NCBI RefSeq assembly: GCF_004359215.1
Contig: NW_027152182.1
Coordinates: 1 to 14,087 of the forward strand
Reading direction: 5' to 3'
DNA: 14,087 nucleotides
Origin: Bremia lactucae
Taxonomy: Eukaryota; Oomycota; Peronosporomycetes; Peronosporales; Peronosporaceae
Shown: positions 8,150 through 14,087 of the stretch, piece after piece
Numbering within the stretch: the first letter of the stretch is position 1
Layout: each line of letters begins with the position of its first letter
Notes under the pieces: generated by a model
Databases searched by the model: none
What the model saw: the letters and a program-made list of their open reading frames with translations, nothing else
Told to the model about the DNA's origin: nothing
Translations under genes and position numbers: made by a program

Positions 8150-9005
8150 AGATTGCTTCACTGATGTGAACGCATCTTCTTGTTCTTTTTACCAAACCTA
8201 TTCTGCGTCCTTATTAAGGAGGTCAGACAATGGTTGAGTTCGCTCAGCAAAATTTTTGCTATACTATGCAAGTAATTAGCGAGCCCTAGGAATTGGCGCA
8301 AATCCTTCACATGTCGTGGGGTTGGTCATTCCTTTAATGCTTTTACCTTGTCTGGGTCTGCTCGTACACATGTGAATCTACGATGCAGCCCAGCACAGGT
8401 ATCTCGGGGACCCACGTAGAATTGGGGTCCTCCAGAGTTTGCAACACAGCGTCTAAATGACGCTTGTGCGACTCTATTTTGCTCAGCTCGTCCTCGGCTT
8501 TACTATGCACGAATACATCGTCAAAGTGATGGGGCGCGTAGGCACGGTGCTGGCGCATCACATGATCCACCACTTAGTTGAATGTCGCTGGTGCATTTTT
8601 CAAAACCTTGGGTAATTACAAGCCACTCCAAAAGCATACCACTTTGGGGTGCTTATTGCCGTTTTTGCTACATCGAACTCTCTTATGCGTACCTGATAGT
8701 ATTCATCCTTTAAATCCAACGCTAAAAGGATACTTGACTTTTCCATGGAGTCCATCAGAGCATCTTTCCGCGGGATTGGCGTTTGCTACTGTATGTTCGC
8801 CGTGCTCAGCTTATTGTAAGCATGAACCACGCGCCATCCACCTGTGGGCTTACGCACACAGAAGGTCAAGCTGCCCGCCTTGGCTTGCTTGTCGAAGAAC
8901 TCATCGATATAATCGACTTCTTTTGGCAACGGCCAGTGCCTGGTCACACAATACTTGGTGCCAGATTTGAGGTCAATTTTGTGCTAGATGTCCCTATCTG
9001 CTGGT
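8150..9005 (-). pseudogene. pol: Element C reverse transcriptase, second contig copy (broken and truncated)
   Basis: Same sequence as 5111-5966: WPLPKEVDYID, TFCVRKPTGGWRVVHAYNKL, motif A ALDLKDEYYQ, motif C HFDDVFVHS with Asp-Asp at 8522-8517, and KDLRQFLGLANYLH just before the junction with the element A LTR. This is the copy that is contiguous with the Gag and 5' LTR of element C. Stops and frameshifts make it non-functional, and everything downstream of the early RNase H boundary is missing. Confidence 0.88.
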
Positions 9006-9278
9006 AGGCGGCTCGGCACTTCTTCTGGGAACACATCGCGATGTTTCCACAGTGCCTCAAAGAACGAAATGTCTTTCAAGGCATCCCATCCTTGAGCAGC
9101 GAACCTTTTATTTTTGTCCGTTCTGGGACGCTCTCGTCCATTGTGGACGACGAGCAACAGTCCACAAAGTTCTCTTCTGGAACTGGCATGACTATTTCGT
9201 GGATCTTTCCTTCCTTTAATTCGGCAAGGATCATATCCTACGACATCTCCGGGGGTCTAACTATCTCCTCGGCAAATT

Positions 9279-9699
9279 TTAAGACATTCTGGGGCACCTC
9301 AAATGAGGATGCTTCCGCAATTTCGTCTTGACGGCCTCGAAAACCTCGTTCGAAGGCTTGTCCTCTTCAATAGGATCTGATCCAAAGGTCACTCGTTTAG
9401 ACGTGCTTTTGATCGTCCTAATCTGTCGGGTACTCGTTCTCCGAGTAATCACGACCTTTGACTGGGAAGCGGGTGTCGTAGCTCTCCTGTCTAACGCACC
9501 CCTTCCAATTGCATCAGGATCTAGGCACTGCGCTGGTTCATGCGACGCTTGACTTCCTGTCAGATCGCCGTCTACTGCCCTGGCTTTCGGCTCTGTGCAG
9601 GACATTTAGACGCATGACAATTTGTCATAGTCTTATTCACTACCCCAGCCTCTCCGAGCTGGGTAGGAATTTGCATCACCTGACATCCCTTCAACGAAC
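9279..9699 (-). pseudogene. pol: Element C protease-RT spacer, second contig copy
   Basis: Identical to 6240-6660, with the 108-codon open stretch at 9605-9279. It is a low-complexity linker joining protease and RT of the same minus-strand element, with no motif of its own. Confidence 0.6.
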
Positions 9700-10135
9700 C
9701 CTTAACTGTGTTTGACACGACATAAGTGCATGGCCTCTCGCAGGAGCACATCCTTTCCGGTGTCCTGCGTAGAGTTTGCAAATGTGCGTGTACGCCAGTC
9801 TATCCATGGTTGGTGTTTTGCCAACCATGGCATGCCTAGGATGAGGTCATACGGACTCTTCATGATTAGCACTGTGAACTTCTCTGTACAAGAGAAGTTA
9901 CTAAAGCTGAAGGCGAGCTCAACTTGAACTCCCTCAGACTTTACGAGCGCGCCGTTCGCTTAACGAACGGTCGCCTCTTCTCGCTTGACATCCTGGCAAA
10001 GCAACTCAAATACCGTCGGTCTCTTTCTTATTGCCGCGAGTTTTACAAAATTCTGTGATGCACCCGAATTCACCAGGAGGGTCATCACCTGGTCATAGCC
10101 TCGTACTTGAGCGCTATAGACCAGCAGGGCCTAGG
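9695..10135 (-). pseudogene. pol: Element C aspartic protease, second contig copy (inactive)
   Basis: The minus-strand frame enters as LLVYSAQVRGYDQVMTLLV and reaches the active site, which reads NSGAS where retropepsins have DSGA/DTGA: the codon at 10070-10068 is AAT. A TAA at 9962-9960 interrupts the domain in the sequence equivalent to TVRLANGAL. It ends with SPYDLILGMPWLAKHQPWID and a stop near 9702. The lost Asp and the internal stop make this copy inactive, in contrast with the allele-like version at 6663-7040. Upstream, 10136-10230 is a degenerate Gag-protease joint without clear motifs. Confidence 0.82.
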
Positions 10136-10230
10136 TCCGAAATTTTGGTACCTCAGGGACTAAGCTACCCATCTGCTCGATAACTCTGAACTCAGTAGTA
10201 GCTTCACAGCGTCAGTAGGGCATTCGGCCC

Positions 10231-10650
10231 CTACTGCGTTCCTGCATTTCCCGACCCCTTAGTGGTCGATGAAGAACTCATGCGTCTCGCACGCAGGTTC
10301 TTGCCATCGCCCTTTGGGAAGGGAGTCCTCTTGCTGGAAATCTTTGCCCCAGCAGGGACCCTGGCATAGCAGCGAGCCATCATATGGCCGCGCTTGCCGC
10401 ACTTGTAGCAGACAACGTCTGCACTGCCCAACTCCGTGGGAGTGGCATCTGACCTCTCGGCCGACGGCTTATACCAAGCTGTCGCCGAGGCATTGTTGAA
10501 AGATTGCTCCTCACCTTAAGCAATATGGATTGCCTCTTCCACCGTCGACGGCACCTTTCTAAAAAGGGCCTGTCGCGATGGGCCATGCCGTAGTCCGTTC
10601 ATAATTGTGGGCACCTTAATGTGCTTCGGAATCGGACCTACGAGTAAGCC
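10231..10650 (-). pseudogene. gag: Element C Gag C-terminal part with zinc knuckle (broken)
   Basis: Nucleocapsid part of Gag, which packages element RNA. The minus strand reads KHIKVPTIMNGLRHGPSRQA and LFRKVPSTVEEAIHIA, then a TAA at 10518-10516, then in the same frame GEEQSFNNASATAWYKPS and the CCHC knuckle CYKCGKRGHMMARC (CX2CX4HX4C, 10410-10369). A basic tail (SSKRTPFPKGDGKNLRARR) follows, and the frame ends at 10231. The single knuckle and its place before the protease fit Ty3/gypsy Gag. Confidence 0.85.
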
Positions 10651-11107
10651 CACTCTGAGGCCTTACCGCGCAGATGCAGCATGGCGAACGACACCATCCG
10701 GCTGTCGTCCTCGATGAGCTGACACCGCATTGCTCCACGGCTAAAAGCCAGTGGACGATCGTGTGCGCTGCAGTTCCATCAAACTTAAGCAGGTCCATCC
10801 GAATGGACCTCGGCTGATGCGGCCGGGCAGAGAGCATCTCAACAGTCCTGTTGAGAGCCTCGCTCTGAGCCTGCTCATGCCTCAGCTCATCCTGAGTCTG
10901 AGTGACGGACTCCGCCGCAGCATGGCTCTGTGCCTCGGACGCGGCTCTCCGCTGTCCGAGGACGAATGCCTCAAACTGCTCCAACTGAGCAACATATTGC
11001 TCAGGAGGACTACCCAGGAGCCTGGCCGGGGTTTGTTCACCAAGTCCCTGCGTCATAAGCCCTGCCACCTCCCGATGATAATCGGAGAGATGGGGAAATG
11101 AGCCCAA
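10640..11107 (-). pseudogene. gag: Element C Gag N-terminal part (frameshifted, internal deletion)
   Basis: From ATG 11107 the minus strand encodes a Gln/Glu/Ala-rich, probably coiled-coil N-terminus (about residues 40-95), then SIRMDLLKFDGTAAHTIVHW and LLAVEQCGV, the beginning of the retrotransposon Gag capsid region. A frameshift near 10715 moves the continuation (LIEDDSRMVSFAMLHLRGKA, SEWAYS) to another frame. It then jumps directly to KHIKVPTIMNGL, so the middle of the capsid domain is missing; from the usual length of such Gags I infer a loss of roughly 100 residues. The start is preferred because it lies about 65 bp after the primer-binding site. Confidence 0.75.
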
Positions 11108-11170
11108 TCGATATTAAGGCTCATTCTCACGTACACGCTCAGAGATGCGGGTCGTGGGATGGATTTTAAG

Positions 11171-11178
11171 TGCTACCA
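11171..11178 (-). promoter_or_regulatory. Primer-binding site of element C
   Basis: Minus strand TGGTAGCA, complementary to a tRNA 3' end finishing UGCUACCA, lies two bases inside the LTR end CTACA (11185-11181). TGGTAGCA is the start of the initiator-Met-tRNA primer site in many eukaryotes, but the match does not extend further, so the tRNA identity is uncertain. Confidence 0.5.
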
Positions 11179-11337
11179 AGTGTAGGCAGACGGGCACGTC
11201 TATTTTGGCCACGCTCTACTGAAGCTTTCACCTTAGAACAGCGAGGAGGCGGTTTGACCGTATACTCTCACGTGCAGTGAGGAAGTTGGTGGGCGCCTAA
11301 GCGACCTCACCCAACGAACTATAAGCCTAAGCTTAAG

Positions 11338-11345
11338 TGACGTCA
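11338..11345. promoter_or_regulatory. CRE-like palindrome TGACGTCA in element C LTR
   Basis: A perfect 8-bp ATF/CREB-type site lies about 60 bp downstream (minus strand) of the TATA-like box. It is a possible bZIP-binding site controlling LTR transcription. One occurrence of an 8-mer is weak evidence. Confidence 0.25.
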
Positions 11346-11403
11346 CGGGAGCGGTAATCCGGCTCCACGTGCGCACTTACAAGCTAGGAAGTAGATTTCA
11401 GAC

Positions 11404-11412
11404 TGATTTATA
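11404..11412 (-). promoter_or_regulatory. TATA-like box in element C LTR
   Basis: The minus strand reads ATATAAATC within the LTR, oriented towards gag and roughly 300 bp upstream of the Gag ATG, a plausible core promoter position. Confidence 0.4.
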
Positions 11413-11735
11413 TCTAATCGTATTAAATATAAAACCTATTTTAACCAATCATAAATGCCATCTTTGTAGATATGCACTTAGTAGCATTGCGAGCGTATTA
11501 TTTTAAATACTACGTATTTTGGATGACGCTGGCCGTCATCACGGATCCCGCTAGGCGCCATCCTTTCCAATGTGAATGCACCTATGTGCATCACACACAC
11601 AAGGGTGGGTCACAATGTGAACCACACCCAAGTGGTGGGTCCAATTACTTCACTTAAGTAAGTGACCATCCCCTAGAGTATACAAAGTGTACTTAACGGG
11701 GATTGTGTAACATAGGGCAACTTTAGCCCGTTCCA

Positions 11736-11740
11736 ATTAA
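11736..11740. repeat. Possible 5-bp target-site duplicate ATTAA
   Basis: These five bases separate the outer end of the element C LTR (11735) from the outer end of the element B LTR (11741). Five bp is the usual TSD length for Ty3/gypsy elements, so this may be the target site of either. The partner copy is not in the window. Confidence 0.35.
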
Positions 11741-12222
11741 TGTAGCGGAGCTACCTCGCTCCTTGAGTCAAACAAAGACTTATAGACTCATAGAGTCACT
11801 TGTTTCTATAGAACTAACAGGTTTGACAACGCAGTGAGTTGTACAAGCTCGTAGAGCTTAGTAAATCTTAGTTCAAGGGATTCAGAAGTTCGTGGAACCA
11901 AGTGGCAACTAGTCCCGGAAAGTATATACCTTTGAAAGGCTTCTATCTCTCACAGATCAATGCGCAAGCCCTAGGAAGGCACTTGACGCTTGAAGATCAA
12001 ATGAAATCAAAAGTTTATTTGATTATTTGAATCTAAAAAACATATCCTAGCTAAATTAAATAGATTTTGCCGCCAGATTTATATTTGGCTGCTACCACAT
12101 ATGTTACTCATAATAAGTGGGATCTTAGTGATTTACAATTTTAAATAGAATAAAAGGGTATTTTATTCATAACATAAATGTACCACAACAACGGTTCACT
12201 AACCGTACTGTGCTACATTACA
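11741..12222 (-). repeat. 3' LTR of element B
   Basis: A 482-bp LTR of the same family as 4672-5110, in the opposite orientation. On the minus strand it begins TGTAATGTAGCAC next to the PPT and ends GCTCCGCTACA at 11741. Shared blocks with the element A LTR include the terminal GGTAGCTCCGCTACA, TTCTATAGAACTAA, and the AAGGC/CTTAGGG-type segment in the middle. It is visibly diverged from A, with several small indels, so the two insertions are old or come from different sublineages. Confidence 0.72.
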
Positions 12223-12234
12223 CCCTTTCCCATC
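12223..12234 (-). promoter_or_regulatory. Polypurine tract of element B
   Basis: The minus strand GATGGGAAAGGG lies directly before the LTR start, equivalent to 4660-4671 in element A. Confidence 0.7.
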
Positions 12235-12339
12235 AGACTGTTGACATCTAGTGACAACATTTGCTTCATTTCCTCTTTGAGGTTGGAATATAATCAGCTA
12301 CCGTCTGGTTGTGTTTTGCATTCCTTGTCTGGTGACAAT

Positions 12340-13230
12340 ATGCGTGACTCACAGACTTTTAGCACCTTTCTCAACGATGAGATGATGGTGGACTATGAAA
12401 GCTACACTCCATAGGAGGATGAGGAAATGGAGCGCGGCTTTAACACGCCTCGTCGTGTGGACGACCTCGGCGGGCCCCAAATCCGTTCCTAGAACGTGCT
12501 GCCGCGGATGTGTTAGCTGCATGTCACAGGACATCGGACCCTGAGTCCAACATAATTACGAACCCGCTCGATGAAGAGCAAGAGCAGGCAATCTTCATGG
12601 AGGAACCACTCGTCATCAAGATGCAGACCTTGCAAAAGCAGAGCTCACAGTGAATATCGATTCACTCTACTTATGTGAGAAAGAGCGCCTCAAAGCGATT
12701 TCGGGTCGCAGCTTGACCATCTGGACCTCCTGATACAAGGCGAGGACGCCGGAGGAGCCCGCTGCTCTCGACGCTCTTCATGAGCGATACCTTACGCCCA
12801 AGGCAATGACGCGAGGTCAGTATTTGACGCGTTTGTGTGATCCGGCCCGTGGGGCTTCGGTGACCTCAATGAGGGAACTGCCAATCGTTCGGTTTCCAAA
12901 CGAGTCAAAAAGCAAAAATGGCGCTTCGTTTTGAGAATTGGGTTCATCGGGCTCGCCGCCTCCGCGACATCTGGTCGATAAGGGAGTCTGTCGATGTGGC
13001 TGATGTTCGTTTGGAACGGAAGCTTCGCTTCGATTTCGCCAAGCTTAAGGCCAAAGGCCAGTAACGTTCGGCGTTTATGCCTCAAAACATAAATAGGCCT
13101 AGCCAACACCTCAGTGCATCAGTTGCCCGCGCAACCATGAATCGAAGCCGCACTGATCTGAAAATCCATATATTCCCACTTCGATTGGTGGGCCGTTTGA
13201 CGCAAGTTGACCCTAGCATCCTCGTTTATT
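12340..13230 (+). pseudogene. Antisense accessory ORF of element B (unknown function, frameshifted)
   Basis: Homologue of the ORF at 4559-3448, running opposite to the pol of element B. From ATG 12340 it reads MRDSQTFSTFLNDE and MVDYESYTP, then TAG at 12412-12414. Later blocks in shifted frames are MTRGQYLTRLCDPARGASVT at 12806, MRELPIVRFPNES, WVHRARRLRDIWSIRES and VDVADVRLERKLRFDF, ending at TAA 13062. Then ASVARATMNRSRTD and GRLTQVDP lead to the deletion joint at about 13217-13231. The C-terminal part present in A is missing because a deletion removed it together with the chromodomain. Conserved blocks in the same order at two divergent loci show that this was once a protein gene of the family. 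Confidence 0.65.
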
Positions 13231-13380
13231 GGGCCAGCTGGACATCCTGGTGAGAATGCAACAATCCGCGGCACGATCGCCTGTCACGGCGCAAGCGCCT
13301 TTAAGTCCGCGTGGGAAGGGTCCCGATATGGCTTAAGCAAGCACTGGGTGTGTACGCAGCTTGCTAGGATGGTTTAGACC
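13231..13380 (-). pseudogene. pol: Element B integrase C-terminal fragment
   Basis: The reverse complement matches element A at about 3178-3345: AGCAAGCTGCGTACACACCC, then a gap of about a dozen bases relative to A, then CTTGCTTAAGCC, and on to CCAGGATGTCCAGCTGGCCC. In A this encodes the SKLRTHPVF and LLKPHRDPS blocks. It is fused on one side to the antisense ORF (chromodomain deleted) and on the other to the integrase core fragment (about 470 bp of intervening pol deleted). Confidence 0.75.
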
Positions 13381-13535
13381 GGGAGAATTGAGCTCCAGCG
13401 CTTTGGTTAACACTGCGCAGATCGTCTTCGATAGCGCGATTGACACGTTCAGTCTGAACATCGGTCTGCGGTGGTCCGCTGTGGATATGTCCAATCTGGG
13501 GCAAAGCACTCGGAAAATCGATTTCCAGACTTTAC
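13381..13535 (-). pseudogene. pol: Element B integrase core fragment
   Basis: The reverse complement matches element A at about 2550-2715. It encodes pieces of GKVWKSIFRVL, RLDISTADH, a disrupted QTDGQTERVNR block around the catalytic Glu, and IEDDLRSV, in broken frames. It ends abruptly at 13535, where a fragment in the opposite orientation starts. Confidence 0.78.
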
Positions 13536-13539
13536 CCGA

Positions 13540-13602
13540 GTGGAGTTTGCGTTAAATAACGCTGTACGTGCCTCTACAGGGTATACTCCGTTCTTTCTGA
13601 AT
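13540..13602 (+). pseudogene. pol: Inverted integrase scrap
   Basis: The plus strand reads VEFALNNAV and STGYTPF, equivalent to element A 2717-2778, and stops matching at about 13602. Its orientation is opposite to the adjacent fragment of element B, although the two are nearly adjacent in the original gene. This points to a foldback or inversion at 13536-13540. Confidence 0.75.
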
Positions 13603-13711
13603 ATTTATTTGTAAATTAATATTCTCCAAATATTCTCAACCTTTTAGTAATATATTAATTATTACCTTTAAATGTTGATCTCATGTAACAATACACCCCG
13701 TTACATCAACA
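13603..13711 (-). repeat. LTR-like end with TGTAAC/GTTACA palindrome
   Basis: An AT-rich segment is bounded on the right by TCAACA (13706-13711). On the minus strand it starts TGTTGATGTAACGGGG, an LTR-type beginning, preceded by a short purine run TTTAAGGGAG (13721-13712) that could be a polypurine tract. TGTAAC at 13684 and GTTACA at 13700-13705 form an inverted repeat like that at 47-77. Alternatively it is the 3' end of a plus-strand LTR; no PBS is evident after it. Its left limit against the integrase scrap is not defined. Confidence 0.4.
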
Positions 13712-13821
13712 CTCCCTTAAACGACATCACTCTGACTGTCATTGGATAGCGTGGTCACTATAAGACTACTTAATTAAAAACCATGTTGATTGGTAAGAAC
13801 CATCATTTTTAATTCTATCGC
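13712..13821. other. Spacer before the right-edge ORF
   Basis: Apart from the possible purine tract at its left end I see no motif, ORF or RNA gene here. Confidence 0.4.
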
Positions 13822-14087
13822 ATGGTTTGCAAGTCCATGCGGTGTGCGAATAATGCGGCGCCTTCGGCTGCGGTTCATGCAGCCGCGGGTGACGCATTAT
13901 TGTCTCTTGTGGCAGAAGTTCCGTCTGCCGTAGTATCGTCTTCTCCCGCAACTCTAAATGTTGCGGGTGCACGTGGTGAGTCACCACGCGAATGCGACAA
14001 ATCTTTGGAGGTCGACTATGAGTGCGACTCGGTCGAAATTTCGGACTCGGGAGAACAGAACAGATGCCTGATCATCGTCAGGCGGCT
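13822..14087 (+). CDS. Partial ORF of unknown function running off the window
   Basis: From ATG 13822 the frame is open for 88 codons to the window end with no stop or frameshift, the only undamaged reading frame of this length with a credible start on the right side. The N-terminus is basic with two Cys (MVCKSMRCANNAAPS), then Ala-rich, Ser/Val-rich (SAVVSSSPATLNVAGARGES) and acidic (SLEVDYECDSVEISDSGEQ). No domain is visible. Its start lies about 100 bp inside an LTR-like end. It could be the Gag N-terminus of a plus-strand element, or an antisense ORF next to the 3' LTR of a minus-strand element as in A and B. No sequence resemblance to the A/B ORF is seen. Confidence 0.5.
   Translation, partial: MVCKSMRCANNAAPSAAVHAAAGDALLSLVAEVPSAVVSSSPATLNVAGARGESPRECDKSLEVDYECDSVEISDSGEQNRCLIIVRR

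Larger units (their letters stand above)
7042..9859. repeat. Second copy of 2,818-bp identical block (contig-end overlap)
   Basis: Matches 4003-6820 base for base as far as I can read. It starts exactly after the N, in the middle of the antisense ORF, which argues against a biological duplication boundary. The features below within this block are the same genomic features as those at 4003-6820, counted twice. Confidence 0.93.
11181..11735 (-). repeat. 5' LTR of element C
   Basis: A 555-bp LTR on the minus strand starting TGGAACGGG at 11735 (TGTAACGGG in the related fragment at 77) and ending CTACA at 11181, just before the PBS and gag. The TIR is therefore TGTA/TACA with one mutated base. 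It contains a TATA-like box (11412-11404), a TGACGTCA palindrome (11338-11345), and a cluster of short palindromes at its start, including CACTTAAGTAAGTG at 11651-11664. The 3' LTR is not in the window except possibly as the fragment at 1-77. It contains no ORF of note. Confidence 0.68.

Noticed and set aside
4003..10079. A tandem 3-kb segmental duplication carrying two element C pol genes
   Set aside because: The second copy starts exactly after the N at 7041 and is identical over 2.8 kb, so an assembly overlap explains it better.
10751..11101. 116-codon plus-strand ORF opposite gag
   Set aside because: It is the mirror of the GC-rich gag N-terminus of element C. No ATG context, motif or second copy supports it, unlike the antisense ORF of A and B.
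11472..11657. 61-codon plus-strand ORF
   Set aside because: It lies inside the LTR of element C, opposite to its transcription; short and without motif.
11580..11664. Cluster of short palindromes and CA repeats as a satellite or CRISPR-like array
   Set aside because: The units are not regular and have no spacers; they are the start region of the element C LTR.

Overview
The window is a retrotransposon graveyard from a eukaryotic genome. I recognise no host gene, rRNA, tRNA, CRISPR array or bacterial-type operon. All recognisable coding sequence belongs to decayed Ty3/gypsy LTR retrotransposons. The pol proteins (CDASD RNase H, an integrase with a chromodomain carrying YLVKW, a CX2CX4HX4C Gag knuckle) look to me like the gypsy/chromovirus elements abundant in oomycetes such as Phytophthora and downy mildews. 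That assignment is from memory of the protein style; no search was run.

Layout. (1) 1-77 is the start of a minus-strand LTR. (2) Element A, plus strand, 5'-truncated: about 208-3674 is a broken pol (PR-RT spacer, RT, RNase H, integrase, chromodomain), followed by a minus-strand ORF (3448-4559), a polypurine tract (4660-4671) and a 3' LTR (4672-5110). (3) Element C, minus strand, starts abruptly at 5111 inside RT and runs rightwards through the PR-RT spacer and protease to 7040. (4) A single N at 7041. (5) 7042-10079 repeats 4003-7040: 2,818 bases look identical, then about 220 are roughly 10% divergent. This looks like two contigs whose ends overlap and were not merged, so the true locus is probably about 11 kb. 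(6) Element C continues through a decayed gag to its primer-binding site (11171-11178) and 5' LTR (11181-11735). (7) Element B, minus strand, same family as A: LTR 11741-12222, PPT 12223-12234, the A-type extra ORF on the plus strand (12340-13230), then rearranged integrase fragments (13231-13602). (8) At the right edge are an LTR-like end (13603-13711) and an open plus-strand ORF running off the window from 13822.

The most interesting signal is the extra ORF in A and B. In both it sits between the end of pol and the 3' LTR, points opposite to pol, starts about 100 bp inside the polypurine tract, and encodes recognisably the same basic protein despite heavy nucleotide divergence. In A its 3' end overlaps the chromodomain tail-to-tail. 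I read this as an antisense accessory gene of this retrotransposon family; I do not recognise its function. Every copy here is broken by frameshifts or stops, so nothing in the window looks autonomous.
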